Below, piece after piece: positions 8,314 to 17,345 of a stretch of DNA of 64,000 nt. This DNA is from Rhizobacter sp. OV335 (GTDB lineage Bacteria > Pseudomonadota > Gammaproteobacteria > Burkholderiales > Burkholderiaceae_C), in the NCBI RefSeq assembly GCF_900142965.1, contig NZ_FRCQ01000029.1, forward strand, positions 1 through 64,000. The letters run 5' to 3'. The translations under genes and the position numbers were made by a program. Positions within the stretch are counted from its first letter, which is position 1. Every line of letters starts with the position of its first letter. The notes below the pieces were generated by a model. That model searched no databases. It saw only the letters and a list, made by a program, of their open reading frames with translations, and had not been told where the DNA came from.

Positions 8314-10017
8314 TCACTTGATCGCCGGGTAGGCATTGCGCAGCAGCATCAGGAATTGGTCGTGGAACCACTGGCCGGCATGCGGCGCGCCGCTCAGCGC
8401 GTCGACGTTGCCCGAGCCGCACATCGCGTCGAAGCGCTTGCCGTCGGCGTTCGGCGTGTTGGCCGTGCTGTCGCTGGTGCCGTCGGAATCGCCGGGCGGC
8501 TTCACGAACACGAAGGCGTCCACGTAAGGGCGGTTCGCATCCGGATTGGCGCGCGGCCGTTCGCCGATGCCGGTGTTCTTCACGTTGCACCAGTTGCCGC
8601 GGTGGGCGCGACGGTCGACGCGCATGTCGTCGACGTCGGCGGCGGCCTGGGTGGGCCTGGCCGCGCCGCCCCAGCCGTTGCGCGAGGTGTCGACGAGGAA
8701 CGACAGCGTGTTCGGAAAGCCGGCGTCCACGAACTTCGTGCGCAGCCTGTCGACATACGTTTGCTCGTCGACCACGTGGTTGTATTCGTAGAACTGGGTC
8801 GTGCCGCCGGTCTCGACGTACTTCGGGGAACCGTCGAAGAACGGCTCCTGCAGCGGCGTGTAGTTCGCGGTGTTGGTCGCGAAACCGCGGATGATGCCGA
8901 GGCTGCCGCTCGGCGTCGCGCCCTTCACCAGGTTGACGAAGCCGGTGATGGCCTTGCCGAGGTTGTCGTCCCAGCCGAGCCAGCCCGAGTGCGCGATGTC
9001 GAGGTACATGTACACGTTCTTCAGCGTCGACAGCTTGTTCAGCGTGTACTGGATGCCCTGCACGTAGACGCCCTTGCTGTTCACCGAGTCGCACACCGCC
9101 TTGCCGATGCCGACGTTGGTCAGCATGTTCGGGAACGAGTCCGGCTCGATCACCGTGACGATGCGCAGGCCGGCATACGCCGGGCGCGCGAGGATCTCGG
9201 CGATGCGGTCGATGTACTGGGTCTTGTACTTCGTCATGCCGTCGTTGGCCGAGCTCAGTTCGCCGTTCGACGCGAGCGCCGCGCAGTCGCGGTCGGGCAG
9301 GTCGTACACCACCAGCTGGATCGTCAGCGGCTTCAGCGTGCTGCCGCTCAGCGCCTTCTGCTGGGCAAGGGCCGCGTCGAGGTGGTCGACCAGGCCCATC
9401 GCGCCGCCGCTGGCCTTGGCGCCATCGATCGCGCCGATGCGGTCCAGCCACACGGCGGTCGGGAACTTGGCGGCGGCCTTCACCAGCGCGGTGTCGGTGG
9501 CCGACGCGGTCACGCGGGTCAGCGATTGCGCGACCTTGTTGCCGTAGTCGGGGTCGATGTAGAACAGCGCATCGGCGTACGGGTTGCCGGTGGTGATCAG
9601 GCCGGTCGCGGGGGCTGGTGCCGGAGCGGGCGACGGTGCCGGGGAGGGCGAAGGCGAAGGTGCCGGCGAGGGCGCGGGTGCCGGTGCCGGAGCCGGGGAC
9701 GGCGTCGGTGCAGGCGCCGGGGCGGGCGAGGGGCTCGGTGCTGGAGCCGGTGCGGGCGACGGCGAAGGAGCCGGGGCCGGGGCCGGCGAGGGCGCAGGCG
9801 AGGGGGTCGGTGCCGGAGACGGCGCGGGTGACGGCGACGGGGCCGGCGAAGGCGACGGCGCCGGGGACGGCGTGGTCGTCGGTGCGGGCGCCGGCGCGTT
9901 GCTCGTCGGCGACGGCGCCGGGTTGTCATTGCCGTCGTTGCCACCGCAGGCGGCGAGAACGAGCGAGAACAGCAGGCTCACACCGGCGCGTCCGCGCTGG
10001 CGTTTTGGGCTTGTCAT
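8314..10017 (-). CDS. Glycoside hydrolase family 6 cellulase, surface lipoprotein
   Basis: 567 residues. Lipobox VLAAC at about residues 20-24, a 90-residue Pro/Ala/Ser/Thr linker (about 45-137), then a GH6 catalytic domain. Signatures: VVYDLPDRDC (236-245), VIEPDSFPN (289-297, with D293 the expected general acid) and LDIAHSGWLGW. GH6 enzymes are inverting cellobiohydrolases or endoglucanases acting on beta-1,4-glucan; the loop structure that would separate the two cannot be judged here. No carbohydrate-binding module is present. The start ATG at 10017 has GAGGG upstream. It sits 38 bp after GH5 and 55 bp before the pectate lyase in the same operon. Confidence 0.95.
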   Translation of the reverse strand: MTSPKRQRGRAGVSLLFSLVLAACGGNDGNDNPAPSPTSNAPAPAPTTTPSPAPSPSPAPSPSPAPSPAPTPSPAPSPAPAPAPSPSPAPAPAPSPSPAPAPAPTPSPAPAPAPAPSPAPSPSPSPAPSPAPAPAPATGLITTGNPYADALFYIDPDYGNKVAQSLTRVTASATDTALVKAAAKFPTAVWLDRIGAIDGAKASGGAMGLVDHLDAALAQQKALSGSTLKPLTIQLVVYDLPDRDCAALASNGELSSANDGMTKYKTQYIDRIAEILARPAYAGLRIVTVIEPDSFPNMLTNVGIGKAVCDSVNSKGVYVQGIQYTLNKLSTLKNVYMYLDIAHSGWLGWDDNLGKAITGFVNLVKGATPSGSLGIIRGFATNTANYTPLQEPFFDGSPKYVETGGTTQFYEYNHVVDEQTYVDRLRTKFVDAGFPNTLSFLVDTSRNGWGGAARPTQAAADVDDMRVDRRAHRGNWCNVKNTGIGERPRANPDANRPYVDAFVFVKPPGDSDGTSDSTANTPNADGKRFDAMCGSGNVDALSGAPHAGQWFHDQFLMLLRNAYPAIK

Positions 10018-10055
10018 GGGGATTCCCTCGATGTGTTGAATTCAGGAAAAGCAGG

Positions 10056-11360
10056 TCACTGCAGGTACGGCTTCAGCACGGCCATCTGCGGCTTGTCGGT
10101 GCTGCCTGCGGGTTCGATCGAATACATGTAGCTGCCCCACCAGGGGCCGGCGGCCCACCAGACCCAGCCGGCCCAGACGTCGGCGTTGGTCTTCAGGTGG
10201 CCGAGCGCGCTGGCCACGGCCAGGTCGCAGGTGGCGTTCGATGCAGCGCCGACCTCGCCGAGCACGGCGCGGTAGCCGTTGCTGCGCGCCCAGGTCGTGA
10301 AGGCCTGCAGGCGCTCGGCGCCGATGGTGGCGCTGGCGCAGTCCGGCTTGGTGCCGGACGAGTCGGCGTCGAGGTACTGGTGCACCTCGAACACCATGTT
10401 CTTGCCCGGGTCGACGATGCCCTTCATCACGGTGCCGTTCGCGGTGCCGTACCAGTTCTCGAGCCAGCTGTGCGCGCCGGTCCAGGCGTTGCCCGGCACG
10501 GTGACGACGTTGGTGGCGCCGGTGCTGCGGATCGCGGCCAGCGCGGCGTTGGCGGCGGCCAGCCACTGCTCGGTCGCGATGTCGTGCGGCTCGTTCATCA
10601 GCCCGAACGCGACGTTCGGGTTGCCCTTGAACTGCGTGGCCAGGCGCGACCAGAAATCGGCGAAGGCCGCGTTCGGCACCTGGGCCGAGCCGATCAGGTT
10701 GCCGCGGTAGCGCGCGTAGTTGTGCGGATCGATCAGCACCGTGACGCCGGTGGCGGTCACGTCCCGCACGAAGTTGGTCAGGTTCGCCAGCTCGGTCGCG
10801 TCGAAGGCCTGGTTCAGCGACGGCTGCAGCCGCTCCCACAGGAAGGGCAGGCGCACCGCGTTCATGCCCTTCGCCTTGAAGTAGCTGACGCTCGCGGCCG
10901 TCGGGTAGACGTAGTCGGCGTTGTAGTTGCCGGGCAGGTTGCCGGGCGCGAACTCGGCGCCGGCCAGGCTGACGGCGCGCCACGAGAGCGTCGCCGCCGA
11001 CGGGGCGGGTGCGGGCGAAGGGGCCGGTGCGGGCGCAGGCGTGGGGGCAGGCGCAGGCGCAGGTGCGGGTGCGGGAGCCGGTGCGGGCGCAGGCGCAGGC
11101 GTGGGAGCTGGTGCCGGTGCCGGTGCAGGGGTCGGCGCGGGCGCCGGTGCTGGCGTGGGAGCGGGTGCCGGCGAAGGCGTGGGCGCAGGCGCCGGTGCGG
11201 GCGAAGGTGAGGGAGCAGGAGACGGCGCGGGCGCGGGCGCCGGCGTGCCACCGCCCACCGGCGACGGCGCAGGTGCATCGTCATTGCCGCCACCGCAAGC
11301 GGCCAGCACCAGCAAGGCGCTCAGCGCGATTCGGCGGGAACGGAAGAGGGTGTCGTTCAT
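10056..11360 (-). CDS. Glycoside hydrolase family 5 endoglucanase, surface lipoprotein
   Basis: 434 residues. Lipobox VLAAC then GGG, a linker of PAPAP/PSPAP/PTPAP units to about residue 125, and a GH5 domain. Visible catalytic elements: GLMNEPHD with acid/base E257, VHQYLD, and the nucleophile E369 in VLGEVGA; also RLPFLWERLQP and WVWWAAGPWWG, which fit subfamily GH5_5-type cellulases. Retaining hydrolysis of internal beta-1,4-glucan bonds is expected. No carbohydrate-binding module. It lies 18 bp downstream of the DUF3570 gene. Together with the GH6 exo/endo enzyme next door this gives a minimal synergistic cellulase pair held on the cell surface. Confidence 0.95.
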   Translation of the reverse strand: MNDTLFRSRRIALSALLVLAACGGGNDDAPAPSPVGGGTPAPAPAPSPAPSPSPAPAPAPTPSPAPAPTPAPAPAPTPAPAPAPAPTPAPAPAPAPAPAPAPAPAPTPAPAPAPSPAPAPSAATLSWRAVSLAGAEFAPGNLPGNYNADYVYPTAASVSYFKAKGMNAVRLPFLWERLQPSLNQAFDATELANLTNFVRDVTATGVTVLIDPHNYARYRGNLIGSAQVPNAAFADFWSRLATQFKGNPNVAFGLMNEPHDIATEQWLAAANAALAAIRSTGATNVVTVPGNAWTGAHSWLENWYGTANGTVMKGIVDPGKNMVFEVHQYLDADSSGTKPDCASATIGAERLQAFTTWARSNGYRAVLGEVGAASNATCDLAVASALGHLKTNADVWAGWVWWAAGPWWGSYMYSIEPAGSTDKPQMAVLKPYLQ

Positions 11361-11378
11361 GGGCGTGGTGGTGTCAGG

Positions 11379-12560
11379 TCAGAAGCGGGTCGCGAGACCC
11401 CACTGCACGATCGTCGCGTCGAAGGTGTCGATGCCGGGCGAGCCCTTGCCGCCGATGCGCCAGTCCGAGCGCTGCTGGTAGCGCTCGAGCTTCAGGTCGG
11501 TGGTCCAGTTGCCCAGGTGCAGCTCCAGCTTCAGCCCGAGCGTGATGCCGCCGAAGGCCGACAGCCGCTGGTCGGCCGACGAGAACTGCGGCGTGCCGAC
11601 CGGCCCCGGGTACACCGCGGTGTCGGGCACCGGGTCGTAGTAGAACGACGCGGCGTTCTGCGTGTAGTAGCGGAACGAAGGCGTCACCGAGAACAGGTCC
11701 GACACCGGCTGCACCCACGCCGTCTCCAGCGTGTTGGAGCGGATGCCGAAGGTGTCGCTGTAGTAACGGTAGCTCGCGCGCAGCGTGCCCGACACCGACT
11801 CGAAGTGGTGGTTCCAGCGCAGCATGCCTATGCTCGCATCGCGCTCGCGCGGCCGGTGGTCGTACAGCTTGTAGGGGTCGTCGAAGTAGCCGCGGCCCAC
11901 CGAGTAGGTCAGGCTCAGCTGCGCGATGTCGCGCGGCGACAGCGCCTGCGTCACGCCCAGCGTCAGCTCCGAGGTGTTCTTGCGCTCGTCCACCACGATC
12001 TCGTTGACCGGGTCGATGCGGTCGCGCGTGCCGGCGATGCCGATGTTGAACGTGGTGTTGTTGTCGGCGGTCGAGATGCGGCCCTCGAGCGAGATCGCGC
12101 TCGACTTGTAGTCGTGCTCGCTCGAATGCGCGGTGCCGAGCGCGAGCGCGCCGCGCTCGAAGTAGCGCGTCACCTTCAGGTCGCCGGCCTTGCGCTTGTC
12201 TTCCATGCCCGGCGAGCGCGAGGCGCCCGACACGTCGCTGTAGTAGCGCGGCGTCGCGCCCGACACGTCGTCGATCACGCCCGAGCCCTCGACCGACCAG
12301 CGACCCATCGGCACCAGCAGGTACAGCGACGGCGCCTTCACGGTGATGCGGTTCAGCCGGCTGCCTTCGCTGCCGTCGTAGTACGGGTAGCGCACGTTGA
12401 CGGCCTGGCTGTCCTTGTACTGCAGGTACTTGAACGCGATCAGGCCGTGCTCGGGCGGGTCTTCGGCATGCGCCGCGCCCGCGGCCAGCACGCCCGGCAG
12501 CGCGATCGCGGCGGCCACGAGGCTGCCGACGCGTTGGCTCTTAGTTGCAGCCACAGCCAC
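11379..12560 (-). CDS. DUF3570 outer-membrane beta-barrel protein
   Basis: About 393 residues with a signal peptide ending GAAHA-ED. The body is rich in alternating aromatic strands (YFERGALALGTAHSSEHDY, LRASYRYYSDTFG) and ends in WGLATRF, a terminal phenylalanine typical of outer-membrane barrels. It matches the DUF3570 family, usually encoded beside DUF4266 lipoproteins and thioredoxin-like proteins, as here. Function unknown; a porin or assembly role in the outer membrane is inference. The start is a GTG: 12560 is the longest, but GTG 12554 is better placed behind GGAGG. It overlaps the DUF4266 gene by about 20 bp. In many genomes this cluster also has an ApbE flavin transferase, which is absent here. 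Confidence 0.85.
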   Translation of the reverse strand: MAVAATKSQRVGSLVAAAIALPGVLAAGAAHAEDPPEHGLIAFKYLQYKDSQAVNVRYPYYDGSEGSRLNRITVKAPSLYLLVPMGRWSVEGSGVIDDVSGATPRYYSDVSGASRSPGMEDKRKAGDLKVTRYFERGALALGTAHSSEHDYKSSAISLEGRISTADNNTTFNIGIAGTRDRIDPVNEIVVDERKNTSELTLGVTQALSPRDIAQLSLTYSVGRGYFDDPYKLYDHRPRERDASIGMLRWNHHFESVSGTLRASYRYYSDTFGIRSNTLETAWVQPVSDLFSVTPSFRYYTQNAASFYYDPVPDTAVYPGPVGTPQFSSADQRLSAFGGITLGLKLELHLGNWTTDLKLERYQQRSDWRIGGKGSPGIDTFDATIVQWGLATRF

Positions 12561-12774
12561 CTCCGCCGACGCCGGAGCCGCCTGAGGCTGCTTCCTTGCT
12601 GTTCAGGATGTGCACGTCGAAGCGGCCCTCGAGGGCGTCGCCGCCGAGCGTCATCTCGGGCTTCGCGAGCAGGCCCTTCTCCCACGGCTGCGGCGGCTGC
12701 AGCACGGAACAGCCGCCCAGGCCGGCGGCGAGCGCGAGCACGAGTGCGGTGGCGAGGGTCTTCTTCATGGCCAT
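12541..12774 (-). CDS. DUF4266 small lipoprotein
   Basis: 77 residues: lipoprotein signal with lipobox LGGC, a PWEKGLLAKPEM segment characteristic of DUF4266, the phrase DVHILNSKEAASGGSG, and a Gly/Cys-rich tail ending GCGCN. The two C-terminal cysteines could bind metal or be lipid-independent redox sites; this is inference. The ATG at 12774 shares one base with the TGA of the TlpA gene (TGATG), so translation is coupled; a GTG three bases earlier is an alternative. Always found next to DUF3570 proteins, probably a partner at the outer membrane. Confidence 0.85.
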   Translation of the reverse strand: MAMKKTLATALVLALAAGLGGCSVLQPPQPWEKGLLAKPEMTLGGDALEGRFDVHILNSKEAASGGSGVGGGGCGCN

Positions 12775-13265
12775 CACTTCAGTGCCGCGACGATCGCGTC
12801 TTCAAGCGCCTTGCGCTCGTCATCGCGGAAGCCGGCATGCATCTGGACGACCTTGCCGTCGGCGCCGATCAGCACCGAGGTCGGCATGCCCTTGATGCCG
12901 TAGCGCTTCGGCGTGTCGCCCTGCGCGTCGAAGGCCAGCACGAAGGTGGCCGGCACCTCGGCCAGGAACTTGTCGGCATCGGCGCGCTTGGAATCGAGGT
13001 TGATGCCGACGATCTGCAGCCCCTTCGCGCCGTACTTCGCCTGCATCTCGTTCATCCACGGGAACGACTGCTTGCACGGGCCGCACCACGAGGCCCAGAA
13101 GTCGAGGTACACGACCTTGCCCTTCATGGCACCCAGGTTCACCGCGCCGCGCGAGCCGTTCAGCTGGAACTCGGGGGCGGCCGTGCCGGCGTCGATGGCG
13201 GCTGCGGGCAGCGCGGCGAAGAGGCTGGCGCACAGGGCCAGCGTGAGGGCGGAGAAGCGGTTCAT
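12774..13265 (-). CDS. TlpA/ResA-like thiol:disulfide oxidoreductase
   Basis: 163 residues: signal peptide (ends LPAAAI), then a thioredoxin fold with active site WASWCGPCKQSFPW and the cis-proline segment GMPTSVLIGADGKV. Proteins of this type are membrane-exported reductases or haem-chaperone reductases that receive electrons from DsbD or CcdA. A dsbD gene terminates the same operon, making it a likely electron donor. The ATG at 13265 overlaps the stop of the cytochrome-like gene by one base and has AAGGAAA upstream. It may keep the cysteines of the neighbouring haem-motif proteins reduced for haem attachment; that target is inference. Confidence 0.92.
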   Translation of the reverse strand: MNRFSALTLALCASLFAALPAAAIDAGTAAPEFQLNGSRGAVNLGAMKGKVVYLDFWASWCGPCKQSFPWMNEMQAKYGAKGLQIVGINLDSKRADADKFLAEVPATFVLAFDAQGDTPKRYGIKGMPTSVLIGADGKVVQMHAGFRDDERKALEDAIVAALK

Positions 13266-15850
13266 CAGAGCGTTTCCTTGGCGAAAGACACAGAAGCGGG
13301 ATTCAGTGAAGCAGCGCTGCGACGGCGCAGCTGCAGCGCCGCGATGGCCAGCACCAGCAGCGCGAGCCAGCGGGCGTCGAGCGCGCCGGCGCCTTCGTTG
13401 GTCGACGGGGTGTCGGCCTGCGCCGACAGCGGCACCTGGGTGGTCTGGCCGGCCGCCGACGTCACCTTCAGCGTGCCCTGCATCGCGCCGCCCGTGCCGG
13501 GAGCGAACACCACCGTCACCGTGCACGATTTGCCGGCTGCCAGCGTCCACGGCACGCCCGGGCAGGCGTCAGCCGCCGAGCCGGACGCGACGATGAAGCC
13601 TGCCGTCGTCGTGACGGCCGAGATCGTCGCGGTGGTCGCCGAGCTGTTGGCGATGCGCACCGTCAGCGGCTCGCTGCGGTCGCCGGTGCGCACCGAGGTC
13701 GAGCGGTAGTCGAGGGCCGTCGGCGTCACGGCGAGCGTGCCGGTGGCCGGCGTGTCGGGCGGCGTCGTGCCGCCGCCACCACCACCGCCGGTGTTCGGCG
13801 GCGTGGTGCCCCCACCGCCACCGGTGTCGGGCGGCGTCGTGCCACCGCCCCCACCGCCGGTCGAGCCCGCCACGCCGCTGCCGCTCAGCGCGACCTCCGG
13901 CGGGTTGCTGCCGCTCGATGCCACCAGCAGCACCGCGCTGCGCACGCCGGCCACGTCGGGCACGAAGCTCACGATCACCGTGCAGCTCGCCGCCGCGGCC
14001 AGCGTCACGCCGCCCACGCAAGTGCCGCCGCCGACTGAGAACGCCTCGGCCTGCGCGCCCGAGGTGCCGATCGACGACACCGTCACGGGGCCTGGCCCGT
14101 TGTTCACCAGCGTCAGCGGGCTGCCCACCGCCGTCTTGCCGACCTCGGTCGACGCGAACTGCAGCGAGTTGGTGTTGCCCGACCAGGCCAGCACCGGCAG
14201 CACCGCCGTCGTGCCCTGGCCGGTCAGCACCACGCTGTTCGGCGAGCTGAACGCGTTCGACGTGATCGTCACCGTCTCGGCCGCGTTGTCGGTCGCCGGC
14301 GCGTAGGTCACCGTCAGCGTGCAGCCGATGCCCGGCGCAAGGCTGGCCGCGCAGTCGTGCGTTGCCTTGAACTCGGTCGAGCTGCTGACGATGCTGGCGA
14401 TCTGCAGCGCCGCGCTGCCGGTGTTCGACACCGTCACCGTGCGCGGCACCGAGCTCGTGCCCATCGACACCTGGCCGAAGCCGATCGCCGGCTGCGACAG
14501 CGTCAGCTCCGGCGACGCGATCGCGATGCCGACCCCGCCGACCGACAGCGAAGCGGTGCCGCCGGGCGCGTTGCTCGCGATCTCGACGCTGGCCGAGCGC
14601 GGGCCGAGTGCACTCGGCTTCAGCGCCACCGTCACCGTGCAGGTGGCGGCCGGCACCACCGTCGCGGCGGCACAGGTGCCGCCGAGCACGATGTCGGCCG
14701 CGTTGGTGCCGCTCGCGCTGACCTTGCTGATCTTCAGGTCCGCCTGGCCGTTGTTCGTGACCGTCGCGGTGCGCGCGGCACCGGTGGTCGCGAGGCCTTG
14801 CGCCCCCAGGTCGAGCACGATCGCGTCCAGCGCCAGCCCGGGCTGCGCGTTCGCATTGCCGGTGCCGGCGAGCGACACCGCGGCGGCCGTGCTGCTCGCG
14901 CTGTGGCCGATCATCAGGCTCGCGGCGCGCGCGCCGGTGGCCGTCGGCTTGAAGCTGACGTCGATGAAGCAGTTGCTGCCGGCGGCGACGCTGCCGCCCG
15001 CCTTGCAGGTCGAGGCCGAGCCGATCGCGAACTCCGAAGCCTGCGCGCCGCTCACCGTCAGCGTGTTGACCGTCAGCGCCGCGGTGCCGCTGTTGCCCAG
15101 CGTCACGCGCAGCGGGTCCGAGCTCGTGCCCACCGTCTGCGCGAAGGTCAGCGCGGTCGGCGACAGCGTCACCACCGGCGAGCTGTCGACGCCGGTGCCC
15201 GACAGCGATGCGGCGCTGCTGCCGGTGGCGCCGTTGTGGCCCACCGTCAGCGTGGCCGAGCGCGTGCCGGCGAGCGTCGGCTTGAAGCTCACGGTGACCG
15301 AGCAGGCGGTGCCGGCCGCGAGCGACGTGCCCACCGCGCAGGTGCCACCGCTCACCGTGAAGTCGCTGCCGGCGGTCAACGCGATGCTCTTCAGCACCAG
15401 CGCCGCGCCCGCGCCCACCGAGTTGTTGACCGAGAAGGTCTGCGCGGCGCTGGTGGTGCCCAGCGCCTGGCTGGTGAAGCTGATGCTGGACGGGCTGATC
15501 GACGGCGCCGGCTCCGGCGTGGTCGGCAGGTAGCTCGGCGTGCGGCCGAGCTGCTGGCCGATGTAGGCCGCCAGGTCGTTCAGCTGCGCATCGGTGAGCT
15601 TGCCCTGCAGAAAGGTCATCTGCGTGTTCTTCGGGATGATGCCCTTGATGTTGGACGCGCTCGTGCCATTGGCGATGCGGTTCAGCGGGTTCGCCGGGAT
15701 CGAGCCGTGGCAGGCGCCGTTGTTGCAGCTCTGCTTGCCGGCGACCAGCGTGGTCGTGAACAGCATCTGGCCGTTGGTGGCGCTCTGCGCGAGCACCGGC
15801 CCGGCGACTGCCATGAGGAGGAGAAGGGTGACGCGCTTCATGGAGTCCAT
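13265..15850 (-). CDS. Cytochrome c-like domain fused to ASH (choice-of-anchor D) repeats
   Basis: About 861 residues. Signal peptide ending GPVLA-QS; residues 20-105 form a small cytochrome-like domain with SCNNGACHGS, a CX4CH rather than CX2CH haem motif, and LTDAQLNDLAAYI, a typical cytochrome c last helix. Then about six to seven immunoglobulin-like ASH repeats of about 110 residues (repeated phrases such as GTCAVGTSLAAGTACSVTVSFKP), a Gly/Thr/Pro linker, another Ig-like unit and a C-terminal hydrophobic helix followed by LRRRS, which looks like a sorting or anchor tail. An extracellular electron-transfer or scaffold role is inferred. Start: ATG 15850; ATG 15841 gives a more compact signal peptide. 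Confidence 0.75.
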   Translation of the reverse strand: MDSMKRVTLLLLMAVAGPVLAQSATNGQMLFTTTLVAGKQSCNNGACHGSIPANPLNRIANGTSASNIKGIIPKNTQMTFLQGKLTDAQLNDLAAYIGQQLGRTPSYLPTTPEPAPSISPSSISFTSQALGTTSAAQTFSVNNSVGAGAALVLKSIALTAGSDFTVSGGTCAVGTSLAAGTACSVTVSFKPTLAGTRSATLTVGHNGATGSSAASLSGTGVDSSPVVTLSPTALTFAQTVGTSSDPLRVTLGNSGTAALTVNTLTVSGAQASEFAIGSASTCKAGGSVAAGSNCFIDVSFKPTATGARAASLMIGHSASSTAAAVSLAGTGNANAQPGLALDAIVLDLGAQGLATTGAARTATVTNNGQADLKISKVSASGTNAADIVLGGTCAAATVVPAATCTVTVALKPSALGPRSASVEIASNAPGGTASLSVGGVGIAIASPELTLSQPAIGFGQVSMGTSSVPRTVTVSNTGSAALQIASIVSSSTEFKATHDCAASLAPGIGCTLTVTYAPATDNAAETVTITSNAFSSPNSVVLTGQGTTAVLPVLAWSGNTNSLQFASTEVGKTAVGSPLTLVNNGPGPVTVSSIGTSGAQAEAFSVGGGTCVGGVTLAAAASCTVIVSFVPDVAGVRSAVLLVASSGSNPPEVALSGSGVAGSTGGGGGGTTPPDTGGGGGTTPPNTGGGGGGGTTPPDTPATGTLAVTPTALDYRSTSVRTGDRSEPLTVRIANSSATTATISAVTTTAGFIVASGSAADACPGVPWTLAAGKSCTVTVVFAPGTGGAMQGTLKVTSAAGQTTQVPLSAQADTPSTNEGAGALDARWLALLVLAIAALQLRRRSAASLNPASVSFAKETL

Positions 15851-15854
15851 CACG

Positions 15855-17345
15855 TCAGGCCTTCATCCACGGCAGGTCCTGCCCGGCCACCGACCAGATC
15901 GCGTCGGTGTGGTCGCCGTTGGCGCCGCGCACGTTCGGGTAGCCCCACGCGGTGGTATTGACGTCGCTGGTGCTGACGCCCATCGCGCGCAGCACCATGC
16001 CCATCCACTGCGTGTACAGCAGGCCCGAGTACCAGTGCGGGTCCGACGACCAGTTGAACGAGTTCAGGTCGCGGTAGTCGAGCGACTGGCCGGTCTTGAA
16101 GTAGCCGCCGGCATCGCCGAGCGCGATGATCGGAATGCAGCGGTTGTGGTGGTGGCCCGGGTTGCCGCCCGAGCCGAGCTCGAAGCCGCTCGCGATCAGC
16201 GCCTTGTCGAACAGCGTCTTGCCGTCGGCCGTCTTCACCTGGTCCATCTTCGTGGCCATGTCGAGCATGCAGCTCTCGAACTGCAGCTGCACCGCGGCGT
16301 TGAAGCCGGCGCGCTTGGCGCTGTCGTCCAGCGCGTGCGCGTAGTCGTTGTGCCACGCGTGTTCCGGCTCCGGGCCGAAGGTGTACGAGGTGGAACCGTT
16401 CACGTAGACGCGGCTGATGCCGGCCGAGAAGGCCGCCACCACGATGTCGTTCCACAGCTGCTCCACCTGCGCCTGGCTCGGCGGCTGGCCATAGAAGCCG
16501 GCCGCCGATTCCAGCGACGAGGTGTCGCTGGTCGGGCGCTGGAAGGTGCTGCTGACCGGCGTCTGCGCGAGCTTGCCTTCGACCTGGTTCAGCAGGTCGA
16601 GGTAGTCGCCGAGCCGCGACTTGCAGTCGGCCGAGCACGAGGCATCGGCCATCACCAGGTCGGCGTGTTCCTTCACGCGGTCGACCAGCACCGTCTTGTC
16701 GGTCGGCGTCGGCGTGCTGCCGCCACCGCCGGCGGCATTCTTGAACAGGCGGTCGAACAGCTTGACGTTGCTCTCGGCGGTCGGCGTCGTCTGCACGGTG
16801 GCCGTGCCGGATTTCGACAGCGACACCAGGTTGCGCACGATCGCCGGCTGCAGCACGGCGTTCGGGTAGAAGCTGCTCGCGCTGCCGAGCACCTGGTCGA
16901 TGGTCGGGCTGGTGGCATCGCCGCCCAGCGTGCCGCCGCGGTTGTGGCCGCCGCTGACCGCGAAGTCGAGCCCGTTGATGATGTTCATGCGCGACAACAT
17001 CCGCGCCGTCAGCTTCGAGCTCTTGGCCTGCAGGATGTCGCTGATCACCGTCAGGTCGCCCGAGGCCTTGGCGGCAGCCGCGAGCTGCGCCTGGCGGATC
17101 GTGATGCCGCCGTAGCTCTGCGTGGCCGCAGGCACCTGGTCGAGCAGCGGCCCGAAGAACTGGCTCTGGAACACGCCGTGCCAGGTGGTGGTGTGCACGA
17201 AGAAGCGTTCGGCCGATGCGGCCGCCTCGGTGGCGGCGCGCGCCTCGCGCGGCAGCAGCGAGGGCAGCAAGGGCAGGGCGAGCGCGGTGCCGCCGGCGCC
17301 GATCAGGAACTGCCGGCGTGACAAGGGGTTGAATGCGGGTTTCAT
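15855..17345 (-). CDS. DUF1552 Tat-exported protein
   Basis: 496 residues. The N-terminus has a twin-arginine signal (LSRRQFLIGAGG, hydrophobic stretch, cleavage near EARA-AT). The rest matches DUF1552: HTTTWHGVFQSQFFGPLL, INGLDFAVSGGHNRGG, ATSPTIDQVLG and the C-terminal GNPGHHHNRCIPIIALGDAGGYFKTG. Function is not established; the family almost always neighbours a DUF1592/DUF1588 protein, as here, and Tat export suggests a folded or cofactor-loaded product. Start ATG 17345 overlaps the DUF1592 gene stop by 4 bp, and the next gene begins about 5 bp after its stop. Confidence 0.88.
   Translation of the reverse strand: MKPAFNPLSRRQFLIGAGGTALALPLLPSLLPREARAATEAAASAERFFVHTTTWHGVFQSQFFGPLLDQVPAATQSYGGITIRQAQLAAAAKASGDLTVISDILQAKSSKLTARMLSRMNIINGLDFAVSGGHNRGGTLGGDATSPTIDQVLGSASSFYPNAVLQPAIVRNLVSLSKSGTATVQTTPTAESNVKLFDRLFKNAAGGGGSTPTPTDKTVLVDRVKEHADLVMADASCSADCKSRLGDYLDLLNQVEGKLAQTPVSSTFQRPTSDTSSLESAAGFYGQPPSQAQVEQLWNDIVVAAFSAGISRVYVNGSTSYTFGPEPEHAWHNDYAHALDDSAKRAGFNAAVQLQFESCMLDMATKMDQVKTADGKTLFDKALIASGFELGSGGNPGHHHNRCIPIIALGDAGGYFKTGQSLDYRDLNSFNWSSDPHWYSGLLYTQWMGMVLRAMGVSTSDVNTTAWGYPNVRGANGDHTDAIWSVAGQDLPWMKA

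Noticed and set aside
6340-11250. Possible CRISPR or satellite arrays
   Set aside because: The repeats are Pro-Ala/Ser linker codons inside the lyase and cellulase genes; no spacer-repeat alternation of CRISPR type.
15594-17321. 575-residue plus-strand frame over the DUF1552 gene
   Set aside because: Antisense shadow; the minus-strand frame has a Tat signal and clear family matches.
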